From assembly GCF_003605435.1 (NCBI RefSeq), contig NZ_QXQB01000002.1:1302001-1366000 (forward strand): a stretch of DNA of 64,000 nucleotides, read 5' to 3'. The notes below the pieces were generated by a model that was not told the DNA's origin, did no database searches, and worked only from the letters and a program-made list of their open reading frames with translations. Positions 55,636-64,000 of the stretch are shown piece after piece. The stretch comes from Paenibacillus pinisoli. GTDB taxonomy: Bacteria > Bacillota > Bacilli > Paenibacillales > Paenibacillaceae. A program made the translations under genes and the position numbers. How positions within the stretch are numbered: the stretch's first letter is position 1; each line of letters starts with the position of its first letter.

Positions 55636-56158
55636 GCCCGGCCCCCTCCTTCCCTAGCTCCATCTCCAGCCGCAATAGCTTCAGCGCCTTGTGCAGCCAA
55701 GTGCGTATTGTCCCGTCGGGCTTCTCCAGCAGCTCTGCAATCTCCATCACGGTCATATCCCGATAATATTTCAGTACGACAACCATCCGATAACGCGGCG
55801 GCAGCTTCGCAAGCTGCTCTGCCATGCCTAGCCGTTCCAGCGTTCTGTCCGAAGCCACAAGCCTATCCAAATTCGCATCTGGAGAAGGCAGCTCCCGCTT
55901 CCGCTTCTTGCGTTCATCCATACATACATTTATTAAGATGCGAATCATCCATGTTGCAAAATAACGCGGCTCCCTAATGCTCCGCCGTTTCATCCAGACT
56001 CTGCATACCGTCTCCTGCACCGCTTCCAGCGCATCGGACTCATTGCGCATATAAGCGTAGGCAATGCCGTACATCTTGTCCCTCTCTGTCTCTATCCGCT
56101 TAAGCAACGCATCATCGTCCTTGCGCAGATCGTCTTCGCTCTGTGCATCACGCTCCAT
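55598..56158 (-). CDS. ECF-type RNA polymerase sigma factor
   Basis: 186 aa from the ATG at 56158 (GGGGGG upstream). Region 2: KMYGIAYAYMRNESDALEAVQETVCRVW with IREPRYFATWMIRILINVC after it; region 4: LAKLPPRYRMVVVLKYYRDM, then EIAELLEKPDGTIRTWLHKALKLLR. Coupled to the overlapping DUF4179 gene. Probably responds to envelope stress and autoregulates (family knowledge). Confidence 0.88.
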   Translation of the reverse strand: MERDAQSEDDLRKDDDALLKRIETERDKMYGIAYAYMRNESDALEAVQETVCRVWMKRRSIREPRYFATWMIRILINVCMDERKKRKRELPSPDANLDRLVASDRTLERLGMAEQLAKLPPRYRMVVVLKYYRDMTVMEIAELLEKPDGTIRTWLHKALKLLRLEMELGKEGAGHERVAEEGWGRR

Positions 56159-56243
56159 ATCTTCCCCCCGCTCTTGCCTTGCTGCCGTCCTTGTATGCAT
56201 TAGACGGTTCAACCCTCCAAACGGTTTTCCCCTCCGGAAAATT

Positions 56244-56276
56244 AAAAAAGAGCCCCCGGAATGAACCGGGGACTCC
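56244..56276 (-). terminator. Terminator of msmX-type gene
   Basis: GAGTCCCCGG / CCGGGGGCTC with a 6-nt loop, followed on the minus strand by TTTTTTAA. Confidence 0.9.
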
Positions 56277-56292
56277 TTGTTATAATCAGTTA

Positions 56293-57414
56293 TTAGTTCT
56301 CGAAGATGTTCAGTTCTGTCTCTTTGTCGAACAGGTGAACCTTGTTCATGTCCAGAGCCAGCTTCACGCTTGCGCCATCGCGGATAGCGGAACGGCCGTC
56401 AACGCGTGCAATTACAGTGTCGGAACCGATACCGTTCAGGTACAGGTACATTTCGTGACCAAGGTTCTCAGCAACCTCTACGTTCGCGTTCACGATCGAG
56501 TTAGGGGAAGCTTCCAGGAACACAGGCTCTTCATGGATGTCCTCAGGACGTACGCCCATGATGACTTCTTTGCCGATGTAGCCTTTGGAACGAAGCGTAG
56601 CCGCTTTGCCTTCAGGTACAGCAACGTCAACGCCTGGAGCTTTGAAGCGAACAGCGCCGCTTTGCTCAGACAGTGTGCCCGAAATGAAGTTCATGGATGG
56701 AGCTCCGATGAAACCTGCTACGAAGATGTTCTTCGGATTGTTGTACAGTTGCTCCGGAGAATCTGTTTGTTGAATGAAGCCGTCTTTCATAACAACGATG
56801 CGATCGCCCATTGTCATGGCTTCAATCTGGTCATGCGTTACGTAGATTGTAGTAGTTTCCAGACGTTTAGTCAGTTTGCTGATTTCCGCGCGCATTTGGC
56901 CGCGAAGCTTAGCATCAAGGTTGGAAAGCGGTTCGTCCATCAAGAATACTTGTGGCTCACGAACGATCGCACGGCCCAAGGCAACGCGCTGACGCTGACC
57001 GCCGGAAAGAGCTTTCGGCTTACGGTCGAGCAAATGCTCGATATCAAGAATTTTAGCAGCTTCACGAACACGCTTGTCGATGTCTGCTTTTTTGAATTTA
57101 CGAAGTTTCAGACCGAATGCCATGTTTTGGTACACGTTCATGTGCGGATACAGGGCATAGGATTGGAATACCATCGCGATGTCGCGATCTTTAGGAGCTA
57201 CGTCGTTCACAAGACGGTCGCCGATGAACAATTTACCTTCCGAGATTTCTTCAAGACCCGCGATCATACGAAGAGTCGTCGATTTACCGCAACCGGATGG
57301 TCCGACCAATACGAGGAATTCTTTGTCCTGGATGTCTAGGTTTACATCGGTTACAGATGCTTTGTCCGAACCCGGATATTTTTTGTAAATGCCTTCTAAG
57401 CGTACGCCTGCCAT
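56293..57414 (-). CDS. msmX: Multi-sugar ABC importer ATP-binding protein, MsmX/UgpC type
   Basis: 373 aa. Walker A GPSGCGKSTTLRMIAG, Q-loop AMVFQSYALYPHM, signature LSGGQRQRVALGRAIVREP, Walker B VFLMDEPLSNLDAKLR, and a C-terminal regulatory OB-fold region typical of MalK-like subunits. B. subtilis MsmX powers several sugar importers that lack their own ATPase. Both importers in this window (27873-29619 and 63534 onward) lack one, so it may serve them. Monocistronic, with its own terminator. Confidence 0.92.
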   Translation of the reverse strand: MAGVRLEGIYKKYPGSDKASVTDVNLDIQDKEFLVLVGPSGCGKSTTLRMIAGLEEISEGKLFIGDRLVNDVAPKDRDIAMVFQSYALYPHMNVYQNMAFGLKLRKFKKADIDKRVREAAKILDIEHLLDRKPKALSGGQRQRVALGRAIVREPQVFLMDEPLSNLDAKLRGQMRAEISKLTKRLETTTIYVTHDQIEAMTMGDRIVVMKDGFIQQTDSPEQLYNNPKNIFVAGFIGAPSMNFISGTLSEQSGAVRFKAPGVDVAVPEGKAATLRSKGYIGKEVIMGVRPEDIHEEPVFLEASPNSIVNANVEVAENLGHEMYLYLNGIGSDTVIARVDGRSAIRDGASVKLALDMNKVHLFDKETELNIFEN

Positions 57415-57503
57415 GATCAATTTCCCCCTAAAAAAGAATTTCGATATGCATCTATCTTATCCCACGGGAAGACAGATGACTATGCACATACCTTACAAAA
57501 AAT

Positions 57504-58640
57504 TTAATTCCTTTTCGTAACTTTGTACAATAGCAAAATGATCTTCACAAGTACGGCGTCGCGGAATTGGCGAACATCAAGTCCAGTCTCTTGCTTCAGC
57601 TTGTCCAGCCGATAGAGCAGCGTATTGCGGTGAATATACAGCTTCTTGGCCGTCTCGCTGACATTGCAGTCAAGCGAGAAGAAGGTATCCAGCGTGCTGA
57701 GCATCTCCGCTTCCACGAACAGATCGGCGCGCTTCAGCGACTGCTCCAGATACTTGGACCGGTTAGATTCCGGTATCGCATTAAGCAATCTCTCAAGCTG
57801 GAGCATCCACGGCAGATGGATGTTGGTTCCGACATGGAACTTGCGGCCCAGGTGGATCGTCTCCCGCATCGTAATGGCGGCCTCAACCATGCCTTTCGCC
57901 GGCGACACCGGATGCGTCACGGCCAGATGGCACTCGCCCAGCCATTCGCTGGCTAGCATCTCGTGCAGGCCGATGGCAATGGAGGCAAGACTGTCCTCCA
58001 GCGTCTCTTCCTCCGCAAGCTCATGCATATCCGAGTCCTCATCCTTCAGCAGCGACATCGGGCCCCAGATGAGCCACTCTCTGCTCTTCAGCGGGATAAG
58101 CAATATATCGTCGGAGAGGAAGGAACGCAGCAGCTTCTCCAGCTCCGGATAGACATCCTGCTTGACGCTCGACTGTTCGGCTACGAGCAGGAACGGAATC
58201 ATATCGTGGTACAGCCGGCTGCCTACGGTCAGGTGATCGGGCAGCGAATAGACGGGCTCTTCGGCTTCCAGCTGCTTCTGAAGCCATTCTCCAAGCTTGA
58301 ATGCCAGCTTCTCGGATTCCGATGCGCCTTGGTCGCCGGCTTTTAGCCCGATGGATGCATGATTCAGCGACCAGCTGATCAAATCCTTGTCCTTCGCTTC
58401 CAGATCGCGCGCGTCCATCTCCAGGACGGTCAGCCCCTTCTGGCCCGGTTCTGCGATCATCCATAACTTGCCTTCATGCTCGATCCATGCTCCCGCCTTC
58501 AAACCGCCGTCCGTGTACGGCTCCGAGCATGCCTCAGCTCCTTCGGCGGCAGCCTTCCATTCCGACGGTTTCACCGTCAAGACCGCAAGCGGCCTGTTCA
58601 TAATACGTTCCAGAGGCTTTACCCATTCATATGTGCTCAT
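57504..58640 (-). CDS. PucR/CdaR-type transcriptional regulator
   Basis: 378 aa. The C-terminal helix-turn-helix of the PucR family is clear: LDTFFSLDCNVSETAKKLYI, HRNTLLYRLDKLKQETGLDV. The N-terminal 280 residues are poorly conserved and may sense a ligand. ATG at 58640 has GGAG about 10 nt upstream; a longer frame to 58691 lacks a site. It sits 89 nt before msmX on the same strand, so it may influence that gene. Confidence 0.85.
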   Translation of the reverse strand: MSTYEWVKPLERIMNRPLAVLTVKPSEWKAAAEGAEACSEPYTDGGLKAGAWIEHEGKLWMIAEPGQKGLTVLEMDARDLEAKDKDLISWSLNHASIGLKAGDQGASESEKLAFKLGEWLQKQLEAEEPVYSLPDHLTVGSRLYHDMIPFLLVAEQSSVKQDVYPELEKLLRSFLSDDILLIPLKSREWLIWGPMSLLKDEDSDMHELAEEETLEDSLASIAIGLHEMLASEWLGECHLAVTHPVSPAKGMVEAAITMRETIHLGRKFHVGTNIHLPWMLQLERLLNAIPESNRSKYLEQSLKRADLFVEAEMLSTLDTFFSLDCNVSETAKKLYIHRNTLLYRLDKLKQETGLDVRQFRDAVLVKIILLLYKVTKRN

Positions 58641-58837
58641 CCCAGTTCCACTCCCATGAAAAAAAGCGCTCTTTTTCGTCAATTTTATCATATCATTCTG
58701 CTTAATTCAGCCTATCCCGCCGTTTGACCGTTTCGACCGTTCATGGTACGCTTTTACAGATAAAACATATCGGATAAGACTACTATAACTGCGTACTCTT
58801 ACGTATACGTGCTTACTATAAAGGAGATGCATATTTC

Positions 58838-59401
58838 ATGTCCAACTCTATTGTAATCATATCGGGCAGCCCCAACGCAACGTCGCGCCTGAATGGAATC
58901 GTTGATTTCATTAGAAGAGAGCTCGATCAGAAGGGCTATCCTTCCAAGCAAATCACCGTAGTTACATTGCCGGCTGAAGACCTTGTCCATTCCCGCTTCG
59001 GCAGCCCCGCCATCGTAGAAGCGAATAGGCTGGTAGAGGAAGCCTCTGCCGTTATTATCGCCAGCCCGGTATACAAAGCTTCTTATACAGGGGTTCTGAA
59101 GTCGTATCTCGATTTGCTCCCGCAGAAGGGGCTCGAAGGCAAGCTGGTGCTCCCGCTCTTCATTGGCGGCACGCTCGCCCATCTATTGTCTATCGATTAT
59201 TCCCTCAAGCCAGTACTGGCATCCATGGGCGCCCGCCACTTCATCCGCGGCGTATATGCGACGGACAATCAAGTGGAACGCATTCAAGACGGAAGCAGCG
59301 AGACGAAGTTCGAGATTAATGAAGAGCTGGCCGAACGGCTGCAAGCCTCGGCCCAAGAGCTCATTGACGAATTGTCCTTGCGCAGCCGCGTCAGCCAGTA
59401 A
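58838..59401 (+). CDS. NADPH-dependent FMN reductase, SsuE-like
   Basis: 187 aa flavodoxin fold. IIISGSPNATSRLNGIVDFI-type phosphate loop at the N-terminus, ASPVYKASYTGVLKSYLDLLP in the middle (typical of SsuE), and PLFIGGTLAHLLSIDYSLKPVL. SsuE supplies reduced FMN to alkanesulfonate monooxygenase, but no ssuD or ssuABC gene is adjacent, so the partner is unknown. AAAGGAG precedes the ATG. Confidence 0.88.
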   Translation: MSNSIVIISGSPNATSRLNGIVDFIRRELDQKGYPSKQITVVTLPAEDLVHSRFGSPAIVEANRLVEEASAVIIASPVYKASYTGVLKSYLDLLPQKGLEGKLVLPLFIGGTLAHLLSIDYSLKPVLASMGARHFIRGVYATDNQVERIQDGSSETKFEINEELAERLQASAQELIDELSLRSRVSQ

Positions 59402-59403
59402 TA

Positions 59404-59456
59404 GAAAGAAGCTGCCCACGAGTCATGCAGGCTCATGGGCAGCTTCTTTTTTATTG
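59404..59456. terminator. Bidirectional terminator
   Basis: AAAGAAGCTGCCCA / TGGGCAGCTTCTTT, a perfect 14-bp stem with a T-run on the plus strand. It ends the FMN reductase gene and may also catch minus-strand transcripts of the convergent secreted-protein gene. Confidence 0.9.
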
Positions 59457-59499
59457 CCGTTGCTTCATCATTAATCATTCGTATGATTTCTTCCTTGCC

Positions 59500-61737
59500 T
59501 TAGTTGCGAACTTGAATTTCGTCAATAAAGGTCCATGCGCTGCTTGCCGGCTGCACTTCCACTTTCACATAACGCCCCGACACGCCGGACAGACCGGCCA
59601 TCCGGTACTTCTTCGTCTGGTCGGAGCTGCTGACCGCAGGCTTCTCTACAGACCCGACATCCGAAAAGCTGATATTGTCCGTCGAGACAGAGAAGCGGAC
59701 CTCCTTCGGCAGCAGCACATAGACGGATTTCACCTGCAGGAAGCTGGCATTCAACTCGCCGATTGTGCGCACTTGACCCAAATCAATAACAAAGCTGTAC
59801 GGATTGGCTGTATTGCGCCCTTGCCATGCTCCGTCCACGTATGCAGCCGAGCCGTTCACGCCATTGGTCAGCTCCGTGCCTCCGGAATCTGGATAAGCCG
59901 AATCCGCAGGCATGGAAGCGGTATACGACTTGCCTGCCGACCAAATATTCGGGTAGGTCGTTCCCACCGGAGTCGCAACGGATACAGCCGCTGTCAAAGG
60001 CGACAGGTTGCCTGCCGCATCGAATGCGCGAACCGCATACGTATAGGTTGTGCCCGGCGTAAGCTGCTTGTCGATAAAGCTTGCAGCCGCCGTATAGCTG
60101 GCATGGACAAGCTCGCCATTGCGGTAAATCTGATAGCCCACCACTCCCGTATTATCTGCCGAGCTGCTCCAATTCAAGCTTACTGTCATCGAATCGGCCG
60201 CCGCAGCCGTCAATCCCGATGGCGTGGATGGAGCTGACGAATCCATAATACCGGTAGCTGCATAATCGGCATAAGTCTGATAATAGAGCGGATTAACCGT
60301 CTGCGGACTCATGTAATGGTTGAAGCTGAAGCTTGTGTAATGGCTCACATAAGGCTCCACTGCCAGCATATTGTCAAGCATCAGCCTCATGTCCATCGGC
60401 CTGAAGTCCATATTGAACGTCTCGGTGTCGGCCCACAACTCCGTGCCCGGGCTTGAAGCGGCAATCGCATTCTGTGTCGCTGCGAACCATCCCGCGAGAT
60501 CGGATGTCACTGCATGCCCTGCTCCGATACCGTCCTGCAGCGCAATAATATCAATATCTGTACGGCTCAGAATGTAGCTCCACATCGTCTGCCAGCCGGA
60601 CGGATTCAGTCCGCCGGATACGTTGTAGAACGGCGATATCATAATTGGCAGCCCTGGCGATACCGTATGGGCTACCGTAGTTACATCATTGTAGAAATTC
60701 GCCATCCGCTGCCATGACGCAGCATCGGGCATGTTCCAATTATCTACCTCGAAGCTTAAATACCAGCCCTTGAAGGAGTCGTAGCTGCCGTATTGAGCCC
60801 ACAGGTCCTCGATCAATTCGCCCGCAATACCCGCTTCTTCATCCAGCCACGCCACATTATTCGTATAATTGGCGAACCATTCATGATTGAGCTGAAGGCC
60901 GATATAGATATCGAATCCATACTCCTCGCCCATCTGCAGCGCTTTGGCGACCACATCCTGCGACGTCTCTTGCGTCAGCCCGGATATAGTCGTCGGATAG
61001 ACAGCTGTGCCGAACTCCGTATTCGCCGACCATTGCAGAATAAGATGATCCATGCCTACATCCTTCATGTACTGAAACTCGTCTTCCCACTGCGCATGGC
61101 TCCACTGGTCGCCTAGCTCCGGTTGGAGGAACGAACCGTTTAATATCAACGCGTTGGAAGGTGCGGGCTCCGCTTCAAGCACTCTCCATTCATCGACGAA
61201 GGACCAGCTGCCCGGCGTGCCGTTTACGGTCATTTTCACATACCGCGCCGTGGCAGGCGCGGCGGAATCACACCGATACGTAAGGCGAACAATATCGCTG
61301 CCCGCTCCCTGCTGGCCTACCGAGCAAGCCGGCTGGAATGCGGCATTATCCGCAGAATAGCTGTACTCCACGCTGGTTGGAGCCGGAATGCCGCCTCCCG
61401 CGTATTTGAAAAACCCGGCTTCAAACCGCTGGAATGTCTGAGCCGCTCCCAGATCAACCGTGAAGGAGTAGCCCCCCGGCGTCAGTCTTCCTTGCCAGGC
61501 GGCATCTGCAAGCAGCGGCGCTGCGGTATTGCCGTCAGTCAGCTCCATCCCTCCGCTGTCCGGATAGGATGCATTGGCAGGCATGCTGGCCGTGTAGCTT
61601 TTCCCGGCGATCAAGTTCGCGCCTGATGCGCCTGCCCTCTCCGTCCCGAGAGGTTGAAACCATGCCAAAACCATCATTAAGCATAATACTTTGATCAACT
61701 GGACCCTGGTACTTCGCAACCATAATTCCTTTTTCAT
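59500..61737 (-). CDS. Secreted multidomain DUF4434 glycosidase-like protein
   Basis: 745 aa. Signal peptide (1-37, ending in ERAGASG). Two related discoidin/F5-8C-like carbohydrate-binding modules flank the protein: residues about 40-190 and 600-745 share GKSYTASMPA, SYPDSGG or AYPDSGG, and AWQGR. Between them come a DUF4434 TIM-barrel region (about 195-490; LILQWSANTEFG, WYLSFEVDNWNM, LWADTETFNMDF) and a fibronectin type III domain (about 505-590). The acidic residues in the barrel are those expected of a glycoside hydrolase. It lies downstream of amino-sugar genes, so its substrate may be a glycan containing ManNAc or GlcNAc. Confidence 0.83.
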   Translation of the reverse strand: MKKELWLRSTRVQLIKVLCLMMVLAWFQPLGTERAGASGANLIAGKSYTASMPANASYPDSGGMELTDGNTAAPLLADAAWQGRLTPGGYSFTVDLGAAQTFQRFEAGFFKYAGGGIPAPTSVEYSYSADNAAFQPACSVGQQGAGSDIVRLTYRCDSAAPATARYVKMTVNGTPGSWSFVDEWRVLEAEPAPSNALILNGSFLQPELGDQWSHAQWEDEFQYMKDVGMDHLILQWSANTEFGTAVYPTTISGLTQETSQDVVAKALQMGEEYGFDIYIGLQLNHEWFANYTNNVAWLDEEAGIAGELIEDLWAQYGSYDSFKGWYLSFEVDNWNMPDAASWQRMANFYNDVTTVAHTVSPGLPIMISPFYNVSGGLNPSGWQTMWSYILSRTDIDIIALQDGIGAGHAVTSDLAGWFAATQNAIAASSPGTELWADTETFNMDFRPMDMRLMLDNMLAVEPYVSHYTSFSFNHYMSPQTVNPLYYQTYADYAATGIMDSSAPSTPSGLTAAAADSMTVSLNWSSSADNTGVVGYQIYRNGELVHASYTAAASFIDKQLTPGTTYTYAVRAFDAAGNLSPLTAAVSVATPVGTTYPNIWSAGKSYTASMPADSAYPDSGGTELTNGVNGSAAYVDGAWQGRNTANPYSFVIDLGQVRTIGELNASFLQVKSVYVLLPKEVRFSVSTDNISFSDVGSVEKPAVSSSDQTKKYRMAGLSGVSGRYVKVEVQPASSAWTFIDEIQVRN

Positions 61738-61858
61738 GAATCGATCTCTCCTTTGAATGAGGATGGTTCGATCCAGCTAGAAAATCCGGATGTCTATATC
61801 ATGAAGCCAGTGCTGATTCTCAGGCATAGATCCGTACGATGGTATACGAGCTTGCAGG

Positions 61859-62788
61859 TTAGCGCTTCAAAGCGGCCAGCGCTGCCCCGATGACACCGGC
61901 ATGTCCCCCGAGTTGAGCTGCGGCGAGGACCACAGGCACAGGCTGCTGGTATACAGGCATGACTTGCCGATTCAGCAAAGTCTGAATGCGCTCAAGCAGG
62001 AATTCGCCTTGGCCGGCCACGATGGCTCCGCCCAGCACAATCGCAGGCGGATTGTAGATATGAATCAGACTGGTCAAGCCAGCCGCCACATATTCGCAAT
62101 ATTGATTCACGATGGACAGCGCCTGAATCCCGCCCTCTCTCGCAGATTGGAACAGTGCCTCCGGTTCCTCCCAAGGCCCTTCTTCCCACTGCTCGCGGGC
62201 CAGCCTCTTCAGTCCCGTAACGGAAGCGTAGGCTTCCCAGCAGCCCCGGTTGCCGCAGCTGCACTCGCGGCCGTCTATAGAGATCACCATATGGCCGAAT
62301 TCGCCGGCATATCCCTCTCTTCCCCCATAGACGCGGCTATCGCTAATCAAGCAGCCGCCTACTCCGGTACCGAGCGCGACGCACAGAAAGTCGCTCCATT
62401 CCCGGCCGGCTCCAAGCCATGCTTCGCCCATAGCGATCATGTTCACGTCATTGTCGACCACGACAGGCAGCCCGGTCTCCCGGCCGACTCTCTCTCCGAG
62501 CGGCATGCCAGCCCAGCCTGGAAGCGTCGCGGTAGCGCCTCTGACCGTGCCGCTTGCGCGCTGAACCTGGCCTGCGGTGCCGATTCCGACGCTATCCAGC
62601 CCAATGCCAAGGCTGGCGGTGGCTTCAAGAGCTTGCGCTGCTATAGCCGACAGCTTGTTCAGCAATTCGTCTGGTCCGCGCTCTGATTCGGTAGGCACAA
62701 GTCCTTCCAGCAGCACCTTGCCGTCTTCTGCGGCGATGCCCCATTTGATATTCGTGCCCCCAAGGTCTATCCCTAAGGCGGATCGCAT
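61859..62788 (-). CDS. ROK family kinase (probably N-acetylmannosamine or related)
   Basis: 309 aa from the ATG at 62788. ATP loop LGIDLGGTNIKWGI, sugar-site VVDNDVNMIAMGEAWLG and YAGEFGHMVISIDG, zinc motif CSCGNRGCWEAYASV. It starts 5 nt after the nanE stop, so the two are coupled; a ROK kinase beside NanE usually phosphorylates N-acetylmannosamine before epimerisation. A repressor role is unlikely because no N-terminal helix-turn-helix is present. Confidence 0.88.
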   Translation of the reverse strand: MRSALGIDLGGTNIKWGIAAEDGKVLLEGLVPTESERGPDELLNKLSAIAAQALEATASLGIGLDSVGIGTAGQVQRASGTVRGATATLPGWAGMPLGERVGRETGLPVVVDNDVNMIAMGEAWLGAGREWSDFLCVALGTGVGGCLISDSRVYGGREGYAGEFGHMVISIDGRECSCGNRGCWEAYASVTGLKRLAREQWEEGPWEEPEALFQSAREGGIQALSIVNQYCEYVAAGLTSLIHIYNPPAIVLGGAIVAGQGEFLLERIQTLLNRQVMPVYQQPVPVVLAAAQLGGHAGVIGAALAALKR

Positions 62789-62793
62789 CGGCG

Positions 62794-63504
62794 TCATTCC
62801 TTTCCTACGAGCTCGGCTCTCTGCGTAAGCCCGTCTACGAATTTCTTCGTAATCGCCTCTGGCCGCGTAATAGCGCTGCCGATAACGACAGCGTGAGCTC
62901 CCAGCAGCAGGCATTGATAAGCCTGCTCCGGCGACTGGATTCTCCCTTCAGCGAATACGGGGATGGAAGTCTTGCGCGATAACTTGGCTACCAGATCGAA
63001 GTCCGGTTCCTTCTGTTGAGGTGAATATTCCGTATAGCCTGATAGAGTAGTAGAGATGATATCGAACCCCATCGCTTCCGCTTGCAGGCCTTCCTCTGCC
63101 GTGGAGACATCCGCCATCAGCAAGCATTGCGGATAGCTTGCCCGCAGCAGTGCGACAATATCAGAGAGGCTTTCCCCTCCCGGCCTGCGGCGGGAAGTAG
63201 CGTCAATCGCGATGATATCCGCCCCCGCTTCCGCGACGGCAGCCGCTTCCGTTACCGTTGGGGTAATGTACACCTGCGAATCCTCGTAGCGCGCCTTCCA
63301 AATGCCGATGACAGGAAGCGATAGAGTTCCCTTAATCGCTGCAATATCTGCCGGAGAGTTGGCGCGAATGCCGACTGCTCCGCCTTCCCGCGCGGCGACA
63401 GCCAGCTTCGCCATCGTATCGGAGCCGAACAACGGCTCCCCTGCGTATGCTTGACAGGAGACGATCAACCCGCCACTCAGAGCTTGTATTAGGTCCTTTT
63501 TCAT
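62794..63504 (-). CDS. nanE: Putative N-acetylmannosamine-6-phosphate 2-epimerase
   Basis: 236 aa TIM barrel from the ATG at 63504 (AAGGAG upstream). Motifs: GGLIVSCQAYAGEPL, GAVGIRANSPADIAAIK, the catalytic-lysine segment PVIGIWKARYEDSQVYITPT, IAIDATSRRRPGGE, DIISTTLSGYTEYS and PVFAEGRIQSPEQ. Converts ManNAc-6-P to GlcNAc-6-P in sialic-acid and amino-sugar use. 29 nt separate it from the permease gene. Confidence 0.93.
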   Translation of the reverse strand: MKKDLIQALSGGLIVSCQAYAGEPLFGSDTMAKLAVAAREGGAVGIRANSPADIAAIKGTLSLPVIGIWKARYEDSQVYITPTVTEAAAVAEAGADIIAIDATSRRRPGGESLSDIVALLRASYPQCLLMADVSTAEEGLQAEAMGFDIISTTLSGYTEYSPQQKEPDFDLVAKLSRKTSIPVFAEGRIQSPEQAYQCLLLGAHAVVIGSAITRPEAITKKFVDGLTQRAELVGKE

Positions 63505-63533
63505 ATATGTTACACTCCTTACGTACGGAAACA

Positions 63534-64000
63534 TCAGCCTTTGATTCCTGTCAAAGTAATACCTTCAATGAATTGCTTCTGTGCAAAAAAGAACATGATA
63601 ATCAGCGGCAGCGTGAACAGCGCAGACGCCGCCATCAGCAGCCCCCATTCGGTGTAATGCTCGGCCAGGAACGCTTGCAGGCCCAGCGTCAACGTATACA
63701 TATCCGCCTTGTTCAGATAGAGCAGCGGCCCCATAAAGTCGGACCATGTGTACAAGAATGTGAATATGGCTACCGCAGCAAGAGCCGGACGGCAAAGCGG
63801 AAGAATCATCGTGACATAGATGCGGGACTCGGACGCCCCGTCAATACGTGCCGCCTGGATGATAGCATCCGGGATGGACATAAAAAATTGTCTGAGCAAA
63901 AAGATATAAAGCGGCGCGCCTGTAAAAGTCGGAATAATAAGCGGCCAGTAGCTGCCGGTCAGCCCCATATCCTTGAAGATCATATAGATCGGGATCATCG
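63534..64000 (-). CDS. Carbohydrate ABC transporter permease, MalG type, C-terminal part
   Basis: The last 155 codons are in the window; the N-terminus is beyond the right edge. The EAA loop appears as QAARIDGASESRIYVTMILPL, with GLQAFLAEHYTEWGLLMAASAL and the usual C-terminal GITLTGIKG. It precedes nanE and a ROK kinase, so the importer may bring in sialic acid, ManNAc or a glycan fragment. No ATPase gene is seen. Confidence 0.9.
   Translation of the reverse strand, partial: MIPIYMIFKDMGLTGSYWPLIIPTFTGAPLYIFLLRQFFMSIPDAIIQAARIDGASESRIYVTMILPLCRPALAAVAIFTFLYTWSDFMGPLLYLNKADMYTLTLGLQAFLAEHYTEWGLLMAASALFTLPLIIMFFFAQKQFIEGITLTGIKG

Overview
The window is chromosomal DNA from a low-to-moderate GC Gram-positive of the Paenibacillaceae (Paenibacillus or a close relative). 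The evidence is gene content and order: cggR-gapA-pgk-tpiA-gpmI-eno, secG, rnr, smpB and ssrA on one side, and hprK-lgt-ppaX-yvoF, a his operon with hisZ, prs, a yvcD-like TPR gene, trxB, rapZ, yvcK, whiA and an HPr gene on the other. SigA-type promoters, AGGAGG ribosome binding sites and intrinsic terminators throughout also fit Firmicutes. Most genes lie on the minus strand.

Layout. 1-4.5 kb: accessory genes (a secreted protein running off the left edge, an AraC regulator, a proline-dehydrogenase-like protein, an ECF sigma/anti-sigma pair). 4.8-12.1 kb: tmRNA and SmpB, a cold-shock gene with a terminator-like leader, RNase R with a long basic tail, an Ecs-type ABC transporter, SecG. 12.1-15.9 kb: a sugar isomerase-like protein, CutC, and a YhgE-like membrane protein divergent from a TetR regulator. 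15.9-23.3 kb: the complete lower glycolytic operon under a recognisable CggR operator. 23.4-24.4 kb: tRNA-Arg, a decayed fosB and degenerate intergenic DNA. 24.4-30.4 kb: a compact six-gene operon (two UgpA/UgpE-type permeases, a UgpB-like lipoprotein, a HAD phosphatase, an SMR exporter, a metallophosphoesterase) facing a GbsR-type regulator. 30.4-34.5 kb: clpP with a CtsR site, a small lipoprotein, a 50-bp tandem array, then a formate/nitrite-type transporter and lactate dehydrogenase behind a candidate Fnr site. 34.5-41.8 kb: the HPr-whiA-yvcK-rapZ-glcK and trxB-TPR block. 41.8-43.3 kb: a 51-bp tandem array flanked by short palindromes, and a possible small RNA. 43.3-50.5 kb: prs and hisZGDBHF(IE), with no hisA. 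50.8-57.4 kb: yvoF-ppaX-lgt-hprK, a second ECF sigma/anti-sigma pair and an MsmX-type ATPase. 57.5-64 kb: a PucR-type regulator, an FMN reductase, a secreted DUF4434 protein, and amino-sugar genes (ROK kinase, NanE, permease) running off the right edge.

How the genes fit together. Central carbon flux and its control are concentrated here: glycolysis under CggR, glucokinase, HPr and HPr kinase, and lactate dehydrogenase. Both sugar-type ABC importers in view lack their own ATPase, and the MsmX-type subunit could serve both (inference). The least ordinary items are the six-gene GbsR-linked operon, which can be read as uptake and breakdown of a choline-type phosphodiester; the two minisatellite arrays; the hisE-like fragment inside a putative small RNA; and the terminator-like leader of the cold-shock gene. 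All assignments come from reading motifs and gene order by eye; no database search was run.
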